Shown here in pieces: positions 40,300 to 48,730 of a stretch of DNA of 64,000 nucleotides. The stretch spans positions 6,324,001 to 6,388,000 of the forward strand of contig NZ_CP109473.1 of the NCBI RefSeq assembly GCF_036227405.1, given 5' to 3'. Source of the stretch: Streptomyces sp. NBC_01460 (GTDB taxonomy: Bacteria > Actinomycetota > Actinomycetes > Streptomycetales > Streptomycetaceae). The notes beneath the pieces were generated by a model. It searched no databases. It saw only the letters and a list, made by a program, of their open reading frames with translations, and was not told the DNA's origin. Position numbers and translations under genes: made by a program. The stretch's first letter is position 1. Every line of letters begins with the position of its first letter.

Positions 40300-41961
40300 T
40301 CAGGAGGCTGTCGTACGGGCCGCCGACCGCCGGGAGGACCGGAAGCGGTAGACCGCGCCCAGTGCCACCGAGGCGCCCACGAACAGCACGGCGAACCACT
40401 GGAAATACCAGTGGCCGCCCGTGGGGTCGTACACCGCGGCGCGCGGCCAGGCGAGGTTGACGGTCATGAAGACGCCGTACACGAGGGCGCCGGTGTTCAC
40501 CGCGGTCCCCCAGCGGCCGAGTGAGAACAGCGGGCGTCCCGTCTCGTCGACGCCGTCCCCGCGCGTGGTGAACTCCCCGCGCAGACGGCGGTACAGGAGT
40601 GGGCCGGTCACCATGGAGTAGGCCAGGTACAGCATCACGACGCAGGTCGACCCGATGGCGAGGAAGGCGTCGGGCGAGGCGAAGTTGAGCAGCAGCAGGC
40701 CGGCGGCGAGCACACCCACGACCAGCGTCGGAGCCACGGGGACCCCGGTCCGCGGACTGACCTCGGACAGGGCCCGGGCACACGGCAGCCGTCCGTCCCG
40801 GGCCATGGAGAACAGCATCCGGGACGCGGACGTCTGCACGGCCAGCGTGGCCACGGAGATGGCCACGACGACGTCCGCGAGCAGGAAACGGCCGACGCCG
40901 TCACCCAGGCTGCTGGTCAGGACGTAGCTCATGCCGTCGGTGGCGAGGTTCCCGTCGGTGAGGCTGGGCGCGGCGAGCAGCCCGCCCAGGACGAGGAGTC
41001 CGCCGAGGACACCCGCCGCCGTGAGGGCGGTGAGGATCGTGCGCGGCGCTGTCCGCCGCGGGTTGTGGGTCTCCTCGCTCAGCTCACCCGCGCTGTCGAA
41101 GCCGATCATGACGTACGCGGCGGTGAACGAGCCGACCAGCAGAGCCCCGAAGAGCCCGGTCCCCGAGCCGGCCGAGGTGTGGAAGGTGATGCCGGGGGTG
41201 CGCTCGGAGTGGCTGAGGAGGAGGACCACGATCAGGATCGCGCCGATGATCTCCGCGGTGACCCCGATCCGGTTGACGAGCGACAGGACCCGGTTGTCGA
41301 CCGCGTTCACCAGGGTGGTGAGGGCGAGCAGGACGACGCCGAGCACCGCCGCGTTGGCCGCGCCGGTGGGGGAGAGGGGAGCCGGGTCGCCGCCGACCAG
41401 CTGGAACCCCGACCAGAGGGGAGGCATCACCATCTGGAGCGCGAGCGCCGCCGCGCAGACCACCACGATCTGGCCGAGCACCATGATCCAGCCGCTGTAC
41501 CAGCCGAAGGACGGGGAGGAGAGGCGGCTGGACCACTGGTAGACGGCCCCGGATATCGGGTACCGGGCGGCGAGTTCCGCGAAGCAGGCGGCCACCAGCA
41601 GCTGGCCGGCGAGGACGAACGGCCAGGCCCAGAAGAACACCGGTCCGCCGAAGGCGTATCCGACCGCGAAGAACTGGAAGACCGTGGTCAGGACGGAGAT
41701 GAAGGAGAAGCCGGCGGCGAAGGACGCGTAGCCGCCGAGGCTGCGGTGGAGCTCCTGGCGGTATCCGAAGGATTCGAGGGAGGCACCGTCCTCGGGGACC
41801 GGCGCGGCAGCGGGCCCGGGGAGGGGGCCGGTCTCCGTGGTCGTCACGTGCGACACCTGCTTTCTGCTGTCGTGCGGCGGGGGCGGTGTCGGTACGCCGT
41901 CCGCCGGGACGGCGGGGAGGAGGCGTTCCCGGAGCCGTGCGGGTGAGCGGGGGTCGGTCAT
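40300..41961 (-). CDS. APC-family permease, urea-carboxylase-system type
   Basis: A 553-residue amino acid/polyamine/organocation transporter. A hydrophilic N-terminus of about 90 residues is followed by 12 predicted helices. The family opening SFGYRQELHRSLGGYASFAA and GFSFISVLTTVFQFF, a helix-3 region ELAARYPISGAVYQWSSRL and the amphipathic SEETHNPRRTAPRTIL are all visible. Permeases of this subgroup recur beside the carboxylase operon and are annotated as its permease. Here the same 29-bp operator occurs 21 bases before the start, which supports a role in guanidine (or related cation) uptake. ATG 41961 has AGGGG 5-6 bases upstream; GTG 41847 would also give a complete transporter. Confidence 0.9.
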   Translation of the reverse strand: MTDPRSPARLRERLLPAVPADGVPTPPPPHDSRKQVSHVTTTETGPLPGPAAAPVPEDGASLESFGYRQELHRSLGGYASFAAGFSFISVLTTVFQFFAVGYAFGGPVFFWAWPFVLAGQLLVAACFAELAARYPISGAVYQWSSRLSSPSFGWYSGWIMVLGQIVVVCAAALALQMVMPPLWSGFQLVGGDPAPLSPTGAANAAVLGVVLLALTTLVNAVDNRVLSLVNRIGVTAEIIGAILIVVLLLSHSERTPGITFHTSAGSGTGLFGALLVGSFTAAYVMIGFDSAGELSEETHNPRRTAPRTILTALTAAGVLGGLLVLGGLLAAPSLTDGNLATDGMSYVLTSSLGDGVGRFLLADVVVAISVATLAVQTSASRMLFSMARDGRLPCARALSEVSPRTGVPVAPTLVVGVLAAGLLLLNFASPDAFLAIGSTCVVMLYLAYSMVTGPLLYRRLRGEFTTRGDGVDETGRPLFSLGRWGTAVNTGALVYGVFMTVNLAWPRAAVYDPTGGHWYFQWFAVLFVGASVALGAVYRFRSSRRSAARTTAS

Positions 41962-41981
41962 GGGAGCCCCTTCGTCCGAGA

Positions 41982-42010
41982 GTTCCTGTCAAGCGACAGA
42001 AAATAGGGAG
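41982..42010 (-). promoter_or_regulatory. Operator/promoter element of the permease gene
   Basis: On the minus strand it begins CTCCCTATTTTCTGTCG and ends GACAGGAAC, 24 of 29 positions identical to 39532-39560. The half-sites (41983-41990 and 41995-42002) match at 7 of 8. TATTTT may be a -10 box. Confidence 0.75.
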
Positions 42011-42219
42011 GGGCTGTTTCCGCGTGATGACGTCGTGGTGACCGGCGGGGACCCAAGTCCTCACGGGCGCGGGAGAGCGCGCGGCAGTCCGGCCGCCGGG
42101 AACGCACCGCGCTGCCCGGGGGAGGGGCGAGGGGCTCGGGTCCGGGGGAGCACGGGGAGCCCGAAGGGCCGGCGGGCGGCCACGGACGCAGGGGCGGCAT
42201 GGGCGCCCGTCGGCCACAT

Positions 42220-42266
42220 GCATGCCGAAGCCCTCCGGGCGAGTTTTCCGGAGGGCTTCGGCATGC
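42220..42266 (-). terminator. Perfect 19-bp stem terminator after the hexosaminidase gene
   Basis: Arms 42220-42238 and 42248-42266 are exact inverted complements with a 9-base loop, about 40 bases after the GH84 stop on the minus strand. Confidence 0.85.
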
Positions 42267-42308
42267 GGTCAGGGCGGGATCGGGCGAGCGCGCGACGCGG
42301 GACGCGCG

Positions 42309-44330
42309 TCAGAGCTGTGGCGCCTGCTTGATGAACGTGTCCAGCACCCCGTCGGCCACCTTGATCGCGCCCTGTGGCCGGGTCGTGCCCGGGATGGTGG
42401 TGAGCGCGGCGGCCTGCTTCGCCAGGTCCGCCGCCTTGGTGAAGTCCGCCTGCCCGTCGCCCGGGCGGATCTGGGCCCGCAGGCCGTCCAGAGTGGCGTT
42501 CAGCGCGTCGCCCCACAGGTCGAGCGCGTCCAGCCACGGCTTCGTCTGCGCCAGGAAGGCCGGATCCCGTACACCGGTGCGGATCTGCTCGGGAGCTCCG
42601 GCCAGCACGTCCGCGTAGGCGTCGAGCTTGCGTAGTGCGGCTCGGCGTTCGGTGAGGGATCCGCCGTTCCAGGCCTGGGTGAAGTCCGCCAGCCGTGACG
42701 CCAGTTCGGGTGCCTGCGGCTGCCAGTTCGTGTCGCCGAAGGTCGGTGCGAGATGTTCGGTGTCGAAGAACGCCAGCAGGGCCCGGGTGGTGGCGGGGTC
42801 GCCGCCGGCCAGGTAGCCGGCTGCCGCGCGCCAGGTGCGGTCGGGATCGTAGTCCTCGTCGTTCCAGGCGAAGGACGCCCCGCCGAAGAGGGCGACCTTG
42901 CTCGGCGCGGCCTGGTTCATCGGGTTGAGCACGATGCCGCTCAGCGCCTTGTGCAGCCCGGCCTCCCGCTTGTCGTACGGGGCCATCAGCAGCCGGCCCG
43001 TCGTCTGCCCGTAGTCGTTGACCGGGTAGTTGTCCCAGAGGAACACCTTGCGTCCCCACACCGCCGAGGCCGCCTGGGCGTCCTCCATGCTGATCGAGGG
43101 GGGAACGACGTCCGTCCCCGTCCACTGCACGACGACCTTCGGGTCCAGGTGCTCGCGCAGCGCGGACTTGTAGGCGGAGTCGGCCGTGTCGGAGTACTCC
43201 GTGGGGACGAACTGGAGTGGCTCCGCGTCCTGACGGGCGTCGATGAAGTCGTGCTGCACGGCGTTCAGCAGGTCGGTCTGCGCCCGGCCCGCGCTGCCCC
43301 TCCCCGGGGCGCCGTACTTCTCCTGGTCGGCGTCGCAGTTCCACCTGGTGTAGCTGATGTCGTCCAGCGCCACGTAGAAACTGCGGGCGCCCTGGTCGTA
43401 GAGGGTGCCCAGCTTCGTCTTCAGGGCGCTCACGTCGTCCGGGTCGCTGTAGCAGATCGACAGCCCCGGGGAGACGGCGTAGGTGAAGTCGACGTGGTGG
43501 GCGGTGGCCTGCTGGATCAGTGCGTGCAGGTCGGCCAGCTTGTCGGCGGGGTAGGGCTCGCGCCACTCCTCCCGCAGGTACGCGTCGTCCTTCGGGGTGT
43601 AGATGTAGGTGTTGGCCTTGATGTCGCCGTAGAAGGCGAGTTGGTCCAGCCGGTCGGTGTGCGACCAGGGAGCACCGTAGAAGCCCTCGATGCTGCCTCG
43701 GAGGGGCATGGCCGGGTGGTCGGTGATCGACACGGCGGCCAGGGTGTGCTTTCCGGTCACCAGTTGCCGCAGCGTCTGGGCGGCGTAGTAGATGCCGTCG
43801 CCGTCGTTGCCGGCCAGCACGACGCTGTCACCCCGGGAGGCGAGGGAGTAGCCCTCCGCGACCAGGGTGCGGGGGACGGTGCCGCCGGTGGCGCGCAGGG
43901 CGTCGGCCACCGCGCCGTCCTTGAGGGAACCGGCGACGACGGTCAGCGTCGCTCCACGGCCGCGCGGCGCGGAGGCGGAGGCCCCGGCCGTGCTCGTGAC
44001 GATGTGGCGGGCCCCGGCCGAGGCCAGCGCCTTCTTGATCACATCGGCGCTCGCGGCGTCGACGTCGTCACCGAGTACGAGGCGCACGCGGTCCGGGACG
44101 CGGAGGTCCCGGCCGGCCGACTTCATCTGCTGCGGCGTGGGAGTGACGACGGGCCGGCCTGCGGAGGGGGCGCCGCCGGACGAGGGTGGCGCCGTGGTGG
44201 CCGCCGGCTCTCCGGCCGCCTGGGCGGGAGCGGAGAGCGTACCGAGCGCCAGCAGGGCTGTGGCGCCGAGAAGGGGGAGACGGGGGACACGGGGGAGACG
44301 GTACGGATGACTTCGAGGCATACGGGTCAC
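42309..44330 (-). CDS. Secreted GH84 beta-N-acetylglucosaminidase
   Basis: A 673-residue exported glycoside hydrolase that releases GlcNAc from beta-linked amino sugars. The signal peptide (VPRLPLLGATALLALGTLSA...AQAA) is followed by a small N-terminal domain of the GH20/GH84 type (PTPQQMKSAGRDLRVPDRVR). The family 84 barrel has SIEGFYGAPWSHTDRL near residue 213, KANTYIYTPKDDAYLREEW and the catalytic Asp pair in YVALDDISY near 323, then WDNYPVND. A helical C-terminal region follows. GTG 44330 is chosen because GGAGG lies 4 bases upstream. A DasR-type operator lies 41-56 bases upstream, so it is probably switched by amino-sugar phosphates along with chitin metabolism. Confidence 0.92.
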   Translation of the reverse strand: MTRMPRSHPYRLPRVPRLPLLGATALLALGTLSAPAQAAGEPAATTAPPSSGGAPSAGRPVVTPTPQQMKSAGRDLRVPDRVRLVLGDDVDAASADVIKKALASAGARHIVTSTAGASASAPRGRGATLTVVAGSLKDGAVADALRATGGTVPRTLVAEGYSLASRGDSVVLAGNDGDGIYYAAQTLRQLVTGKHTLAAVSITDHPAMPLRGSIEGFYGAPWSHTDRLDQLAFYGDIKANTYIYTPKDDAYLREEWREPYPADKLADLHALIQQATAHHVDFTYAVSPGLSICYSDPDDVSALKTKLGTLYDQGARSFYVALDDISYTRWNCDADQEKYGAPGRGSAGRAQTDLLNAVQHDFIDARQDAEPLQFVPTEYSDTADSAYKSALREHLDPKVVVQWTGTDVVPPSISMEDAQAASAVWGRKVFLWDNYPVNDYGQTTGRLLMAPYDKREAGLHKALSGIVLNPMNQAAPSKVALFGGASFAWNDEDYDPDRTWRAAAGYLAGGDPATTRALLAFFDTEHLAPTFGDTNWQPQAPELASRLADFTQAWNGGSLTERRAALRKLDAYADVLAGAPEQIRTGVRDPAFLAQTKPWLDALDLWGDALNATLDGLRAQIRPGDGQADFTKAADLAKQAAALTTIPGTTRPQGAIKVADGVLDTFIKQAPQL

Positions 44331-44344
44331 TGCACCTCCACGAA

Positions 44345-44386
44345 AGTGGACCACTACATTCAGGTGGTGGAGTGGTCTAAACCACC
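44345..44386 (-). promoter_or_regulatory. DasR-like operator (dre) pair upstream of the GH84 gene
   Basis: AGTGGTCTAAACCACC (44371-44386) closely matches the published DasR consensus, an AGTGGTCTAGACCACT-type palindrome. A second short palindrome AGTGGACCACT lies at 44345-44355. DasR is the GntR repressor of chitin and GlcNAc genes in Streptomyces, which agrees with the GlcNAc-releasing enzyme downstream. Confidence 0.75.
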
Positions 44387-44517
44387 ACTCGTGGGCGTCG
44401 GTGTCAAGATCAAGCTCCGAGAAAAACGCACCGGTCCCTGACGGGGTGTCGGTTTCTGTGGGTCCGCCCCGAACCGGTCCTGGGCGGTGCGAAGGGTGCC
44501 GAGCCTAGACTCGCTCC

Positions 44518-44916
44518 ATGCTGAGACTCGGAGTCCCCGCCATCGGTGTCGCGGACATTCCCCGCGCGGTGGCCTTCTGGACCGCGGCCCTGGATCTCGT
44601 CGCCTCCCGCGAGGCGGAGAGCGAGACCTGGCGGTTCCTCGACCACGCCGACGGCTCCGGCCGTGCCCTCGGGCTGATGCGCAGTACGTCCCCGGCCGAG
44701 CCCCGACCCCGTATCCACCTGGACCTCTACGCGGAGACGCGGGAGGAGCAGCGGGCGGAGGTGGACCGGTTGATCGCTCTGGGCGCGCGGGCCGTCGACT
44801 GGGACTCCTATCCGCCGGATCCTGATTTCGTCGTCCTCGCCGACCCGGACGACAACATCTTCTGCGTGGTGGACCTGGGCCACGTCCCCAGCGGCGGCAG
44901 CGGGACGACGACCTGA
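44518..44916 (+). CDS. VOC/glyoxalase-fold protein
   Basis: A 132-residue single vicinal-oxygen-chelate protein with two beta-alpha-beta-beta-beta modules: LRLGVPAIGVADIPRAVAFW and PRPRIHLDLYAETREEQRAE, ending FVVLADPDDNIFCVVD, the typical closing motif. The metal site could use His and Glu of the RIHLDL and NIFCV strands, but His near residue 4 of the classical enzymes is not obvious. The ATG at 44518 follows a TAGACT by only 4 bases, so the transcript may be leaderless. Relatives include fosfomycin- and bleomycin-resistance proteins and dioxygenases; the substrate is unknown. Confidence 0.82.
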   Translation: MLRLGVPAIGVADIPRAVAFWTAALDLVASREAESETWRFLDHADGSGRALGLMRSTSPAEPRPRIHLDLYAETREEQRAEVDRLIALGARAVDWDSYPPDPDFVVLADPDDNIFCVVDLGHVPSGGSGTTT

Positions 44917-45018
44917 GATCTGCGCCGGTCCGGACACGAGGGGCAGCTGCGGGCCCCGGCGGGCGGTGCCGGAAAGTCACTGGTCCAGCCGGAAGCCGTC
45001 CGGCGATACTCCCTCTCC

Positions 45019-45990
45019 ATGACGAGTGACGATCTCGATCAGGACTTCCCCGCCAACCCGGCACTGCGACGCATCCTCGGGCGGCACGGTGGTCCGGAGC
45101 TTCTGGACCTGCTCACCGACGGTATGTCCGGCGGAGACCTGACCACGCTGCTGCTCGAAGTCTTCAGGCGCAGGGCCGACCGGCGCTCGCCCGCCGAGGT
45201 GATGCGGCGCTATCGCGACGACCGGTTCGTCGCGCCGGCGCCGGTCAGCTTCGTGGCACTCCGCCGCACCGAGGACGCGCTGCTGTCCGCGCTGCCCGAC
45301 GGCTTCGAGACGCTCGTGCTCGCCCCCGTCCTGCCGCTGGCCGCGCACTCGGCCGTCGCGACCGTCGATCCGCGCAAGGTGATCGCCACCGTACGCGGCA
45401 GCGAGGTCGCGGCCGACCCGACCAACGCCCTGGCGTTGGAGGCGTCGCTGCGACGTTCCCGGGCCCTGGCCGCCGATCCCCGGTCGGATGCGCTGGTGCG
45501 GCTGGCGGCCTGCCAACGCGTGGTGCGGGCCCAGCACTTCGGACGGTCCGGGATGCTTGCCCACTTCCAGATCCTCGGCCTGGTGACCGCCGGACGGGAC
45601 ACGGGCAACCGGTCCTTCGAGCACCAGCAGCTGGCCGAGCACCTGCGGTTCGCGGCCCGGGCGACGGCGGCCGCCGGGGCGCGGTGGACACAGATCCGGC
45701 TCACCTGCCTGGAGGACGCGAGCCGCCCGGTCGCCGACCGGATACGGGAGGAGTGCGCGGGGTTCCCGGATGTCTCCGTCACCGAGGATCCCGACCGTAC
45801 GACCGGACGCGGGTACTACGGAGGGCTCTGCTTCAAGATCTTCGCCGGAGTCGACGAGAGCGGCCCGGAAGTCGGCGACGGCGGTTTCGTCGACTGGAGT
45901 CAGTCTCTCACCGGCAACCGCAAGGAGCGCCTGCTGATCAGCGGTTTCGGCGTCGACCGGCTCGCGGAGACCCCGCCCCCGCGGGTGTGA
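45019..45990 (+). CDS. Conserved hypothetical protein, 323 residues
   Basis: Not recognised. The N-terminal 60 residues are helical (LRRILGRHGGPELLDLLTDG). A central alpha/beta part follows (SFVALRRTEDALLSALPDGF, ETLVLAPVLPLAAHSAVATV, DPRKVIATVRGSEVAADPTN, ALALEASLRRSR), with the feel of a class II tRNA-synthetase-like regulatory fold. The C-terminus includes RGYYGGLCFKIFAGVDESGP. No signal peptide or membrane helix. ATG 45019 has CTCCCTCTCC upstream, not a good ribosome-binding site. It is followed 24 bases later by a strong bidirectional terminator. Confidence 0.65.
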   Translation: MTSDDLDQDFPANPALRRILGRHGGPELLDLLTDGMSGGDLTTLLLEVFRRRADRRSPAEVMRRYRDDRFVAPAPVSFVALRRTEDALLSALPDGFETLVLAPVLPLAAHSAVATVDPRKVIATVRGSEVAADPTNALALEASLRRSRALAADPRSDALVRLAACQRVVRAQHFGRSGMLAHFQILGLVTAGRDTGNRSFEHQQLAEHLRFAARATAAAGARWTQIRLTCLEDASRPVADRIREECAGFPDVSVTEDPDRTTGRGYYGGLCFKIFAGVDESGPEVGDGGFVDWSQSLTGNRKERLLISGFGVDRLAETPPPRV

Positions 45991-46013
45991 GGGAACACCG
46001 TCGTGCGGTTGGC

Positions 46014-46049
46014 ACGGTGCTGTGGGCGGCATGCCGCCCACAGCACCGT
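46014..46049. terminator. Bidirectional terminator, perfect 17-bp stem
   Basis: Arms 46014-46030 and 46033-46049 are exact complements around an AT loop. It lies between convergent genes and its last base is the first base of the GtrA stop codon, so it serves both directions. Confidence 0.9.
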
Positions 46050-46567
46050 CAGGCCGCGCAGCAGAGCTCCTCGGTGCCGATCGTGGCCGAGGCGGGTGTC
46101 TCGGTCGTGTGCGCGGGAAGGGCGGCGGGTGCCGGGGTCTGCGCGCGGTTCCGTGCGAAGACGACCAGGCGCAGCACCGCGAACCGTACGACACCGGTGA
46201 GTGCGGAGGCGGACAGGTAGACGGCTTGGTCGAGCATGGCGTCGGGCTCCGCCACCAGCTGGTGCAGGGCGAGTACCGCCACGCAGGTCACCACGTACGC
46301 GGCCGCCGCGGATCCGGCCGACTGCGCATGCTGGCGCCACGTCGCCCGCCCGCCGGCGCCGAACGTGAAGCGGGCGTGCAGTTCGGTGGCGAGGAGCGTG
46401 GACACCACGGTGACCAGGGCGTTGGCGCAGACCCAGGGGATCCAGCCGGCGAGGGCCGACACGGCGAAGCTGGAGGCGAGTCCCACCCCGCCGCCGCAGA
46501 GCACGAAGCGGGCGAAGGCCGTGAAGGGGCCGGGTGACGCCTCTGTCCGGTCCTGTGCCGTCTCCAT
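46049..46567 (-). CDS. GtrA-family membrane protein
   Basis: A 172-residue protein with four membrane helices: FARFVLCGGGVGLASSFAVS, WVCANALVTVVSTLLATELH, AYVVTCVAVLALHQLV and VVRFAVLRLVVF. This is the arrangement and loop pattern (RFTFG after helix 2) of GtrA proteins, which are thought to flip prenyl-phosphate-linked sugars across the membrane for cell-surface glycosylation. The C-terminal tail of about 35 residues ends in two cysteines. ATG 46567 has GGGGG about 7 bases upstream. No glycosyltransferase is adjacent. Confidence 0.85.
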   Translation of the reverse strand: METAQDRTEASPGPFTAFARFVLCGGGVGLASSFAVSALAGWIPWVCANALVTVVSTLLATELHARFTFGAGGRATWRQHAQSAGSAAAAYVVTCVAVLALHQLVAEPDAMLDQAVYLSASALTGVVRFAVLRLVVFARNRAQTPAPAALPAHTTETPASATIGTEELCCAA

Positions 46568-46639
46568 GATCCGACCCCCTTTTTCGACTCACACCGTGAT
46601 GTGCGCCCGCTCGACGGTGACGCCGAGGAGCGCGTTCTT

Positions 46640-46701
46640 GTGGTGCCATTCTGGCACATGAATGGCACCACGTGGAGCCTCTTTGTGTGCCACGAGTGGC
46701 A
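46640..46701. promoter_or_regulatory. Cluster of GTGCCA/TGGCAC palindromes
   Basis: Upstream of the GtrA gene lie GTGCCA-TTC-TGGCAC (46643-46657), a larger inverted repeat GTGGTGCCATT (46640-46650) with AATGGCACCAC (46661-46671), and TGCCAC-GA-GTGGCA (46688-46701). The shared half-site suggests one DNA-binding protein. They sit in a 640-base gene-free stretch (46568-47207) that otherwise shows no gene. Confidence 0.55.
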
Positions 46702-47051
46702 TCGAGTGGCGCTGCATCAGGATGAAGACGTAAATGTGCAGGTCAGCGCCTCGGGGAATGACTCCGTCGCGGTCCGGGGTGAGTCGAGGGGTGCGGGGTA
46801 TCGGCGTAAGGGTGGAGGGCTCAGGGGGTCACGTGTGCTCGCCGGTGGCCGATCCCTCCGGGGTTCGCAGGGGTTCGCCGGTGCTCTCCGGTGTGGGCGG
46901 AATCCAGGGCTCCGGCGGTGGTGCTCGCGACCCCTCGCGCCCGGAGTGCGGCTGCTCATGCCGGTCTGACCTGAGGTGTTGCGCATTCGGTGCAGGTGCT
47001 GTGTCCGCCTCGAAGTCGGCCGCCCGTAACTCTTGACGCTGCCCTTTGGTG

Positions 47052-47096
47052 AAAACTACGTTTTGGTCTGCGGAAATCAACTTCCACTTTATGGAA
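47052..47096 (+). promoter_or_regulatory. Palindromes upstream of the allantoin operon
   Basis: AAAAC-TAC-GTTTT (47052-47064) and TTCCA-CTTTA-TGGAA (47082-47096) lie 110-155 bases before the transporter gene in locally AT-rich DNA. The second has the TTCCA/TGGAA half-sites typical of IclR-type regulators such as AllR of allantoin genes. No regulator gene is adjacent, so the binder is unknown. Confidence 0.5.
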
Positions 47097-47207
47097 ACCT
47101 CTGAACCTCTCTCGGTCGCCAGGGGCTTATGGTGCGCAGCCTTCTCCGAAGTAGGCCGTCCACGGGCCTCGTTGCGCGACCCCTAGCGAATGATCGAGGG
47201 CCGATCG

Positions 47208-48707
47208 ATGACTGCTGTGGAGGACCGGCCGCCCGAGGCGGCCACCGGGGACACCGGAACCGCCGGAGCCACCAGCTCCGTCCTGTACACCTACGACCTG
47301 GCCCCGACGAAGAAGCAGGGGCGCCGCTGGGGTGCCTACAACGTCTTCACCCTCTGGGCCAACGACGTGCACAGCCTGGGGAACTACGCCTTCGCCATCG
47401 GCCTGTTCGCGCTCGGGCTGAACGTATGGGGCATTCTGGCCGCCTTCGCGCTCGCGTCCGTCCTGCTCTTCCTGCTGCTGACCCTGTCCGGTTTCATGGG
47501 CCACAAGACAGGTGTCCCCTTCCCCGTCATGAGCCGCATCGCGTTCGGCATCAGGGGGGCGAAGATCCCGGCTGCTGTCCGCGGCATCGTGGCCATCGCC
47601 TGGTTCGGCATCCAGACCTACCTCGCCTCCGCCGTCCTGAGCGCCCTGCTCATCGCGATGTTCCCGGGGCTGCGGGACCTGGACTCCAACTCCCTGCTCG
47701 GGCAGTCCACCCTCGGGTGGATCTCCTTCCTCTCGCTCTGGGCCCTCCAACTCCTCATCGTGTCCTACGGGATGCAGATGATCCGGAGGTACATGGCCTT
47801 CGCGGCGCCCACCACCCTGATCACCATGTGCGCCCTCGCGGTCTGGATGTTCGTACGGGCGGACGCCTCGATCTCCCTGTCCGTCGACGCCCCGCTCACC
47901 GGTGGTGCCATGTGGCTGCAGATCCTCCAGGCCGCCGCGCTGTGGGTGGTGATCTACGGGACGTTCGTCCTGAACTTCTGCGACTTCACCCGGTCGGCGA
48001 AGAGCCGCGCCTCGATCGTCCGCGGCAACGTGATCGGCATCCCGCTCAACATGCTCTTCTTCGCCGTCATCGTGGTCGTCCTCAGCGGGGCGCAGTTCAA
48101 GCTCGACGGGCACGTCATCACCAGCCCCACGGACATCGTCCGGACCATCCCCAACATGTTCCTGCTGGCGACCGCTTCGCTCGCCCTCATCGCCCTGACC
48201 GTGGCGGTGAACCTGCTGGCCAACTTCGTGGCGCCGATCTACGCGCTCATCGACCTCTTCCCGCGCCGGCTGAACTTCCGCCGCGCGGGCGTGGTGAGCG
48301 CGGTCGCCGGGCTGGTGATCCTGCCGTGGAACCTCTACAACAGCCCGATCGTCGTGAACTACTTCCTCGGAGGGCTCGGGGCCCTGCTCGGACCCCTCTT
48401 CGGCGTGATCATGGCGGACTACTGGCTGCTGCGGAAGTCCCGGATCAACGTGCCCGACCTCTACAGCGAGGACCCGCAGGGCGAGTACCACTACAGCCGC
48501 GGCTTCAACCCCCGTGCCGTCGCCGCCTTCGTGCCCAGTGCCGCGCTCGCGGTGGTCGTCGCCCTCGTGCCCTTCTTCCACGCCGCGGCCGGCTTCTCGT
48601 GGTTCGTCGGCGCCTTCCTCGCCGCCGTCCTGTACGCGTTCCTCGCCGACCGCACCAGGCAGATCCAGGACGTGGACGGCGAGGCCATCGCCGTCGCCGC
48701 CGAATGA
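47208..48707 (+). CDS. NCS1-family allantoin/nucleobase transporter
   Basis: A 499-residue integral membrane protein of the nucleobase:cation symporter 1 family. The family opening is [20 protein letters not shown], followed by [52 protein letters not shown], and a late [32 protein letters not shown]. Twelve helices can be placed. Being first gene before a racemase-family protein and allantoinase, it most likely imports allantoin. ATG 47208 is preferred, with GAGGG 7 bases upstream; ATG 47190 is an in-frame alternative. Its stop overlaps an ATG of the next gene. Confidence 0.92.
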   Translation: MTAVEDRPPEAATGDTGTAGATSSVLYTYDLAPTKKQGRRWGAYNVFTLWANDVHSLGNYAFAIGLFALGLNVWGILAAFALASVLLFLLLTLSGFMGHKTGVPFPVMSRIAFGIRGAKIPAAVRGIVAIAWFGIQTYLASAVLSALLIAMFPGLRDLDSNSLLGQSTLGWISFLSLWALQLLIVSYGMQMIRRYMAFAAPTTLITMCALAVWMFVRADASISLSVDAPLTGGAMWLQILQAAALWVVIYGTFVLNFCDFTRSAKSRASIVRGNVIGIPLNMLFFAVIVVVLSGAQFKLDGHVITSPTDIVRTIPNMFLLATASLALIALTVAVNLLANFVAPIYALIDLFPRRLNFRRAGVVSAVAGLVILPWNLYNSPIVVNYFLGGLGALLGPLFGVIMADYWLLRKSRINVPDLYSEDPQGEYHYSRGFNPRAVAAFVPSAALAVVVALVPFFHAAAGFSWFVGAFLAAVLYAFLADRTRQIQDVDGEAIAVAAE

Positions 48708-48730
48708 ACCACCGAACCGAAGGCCGTATC

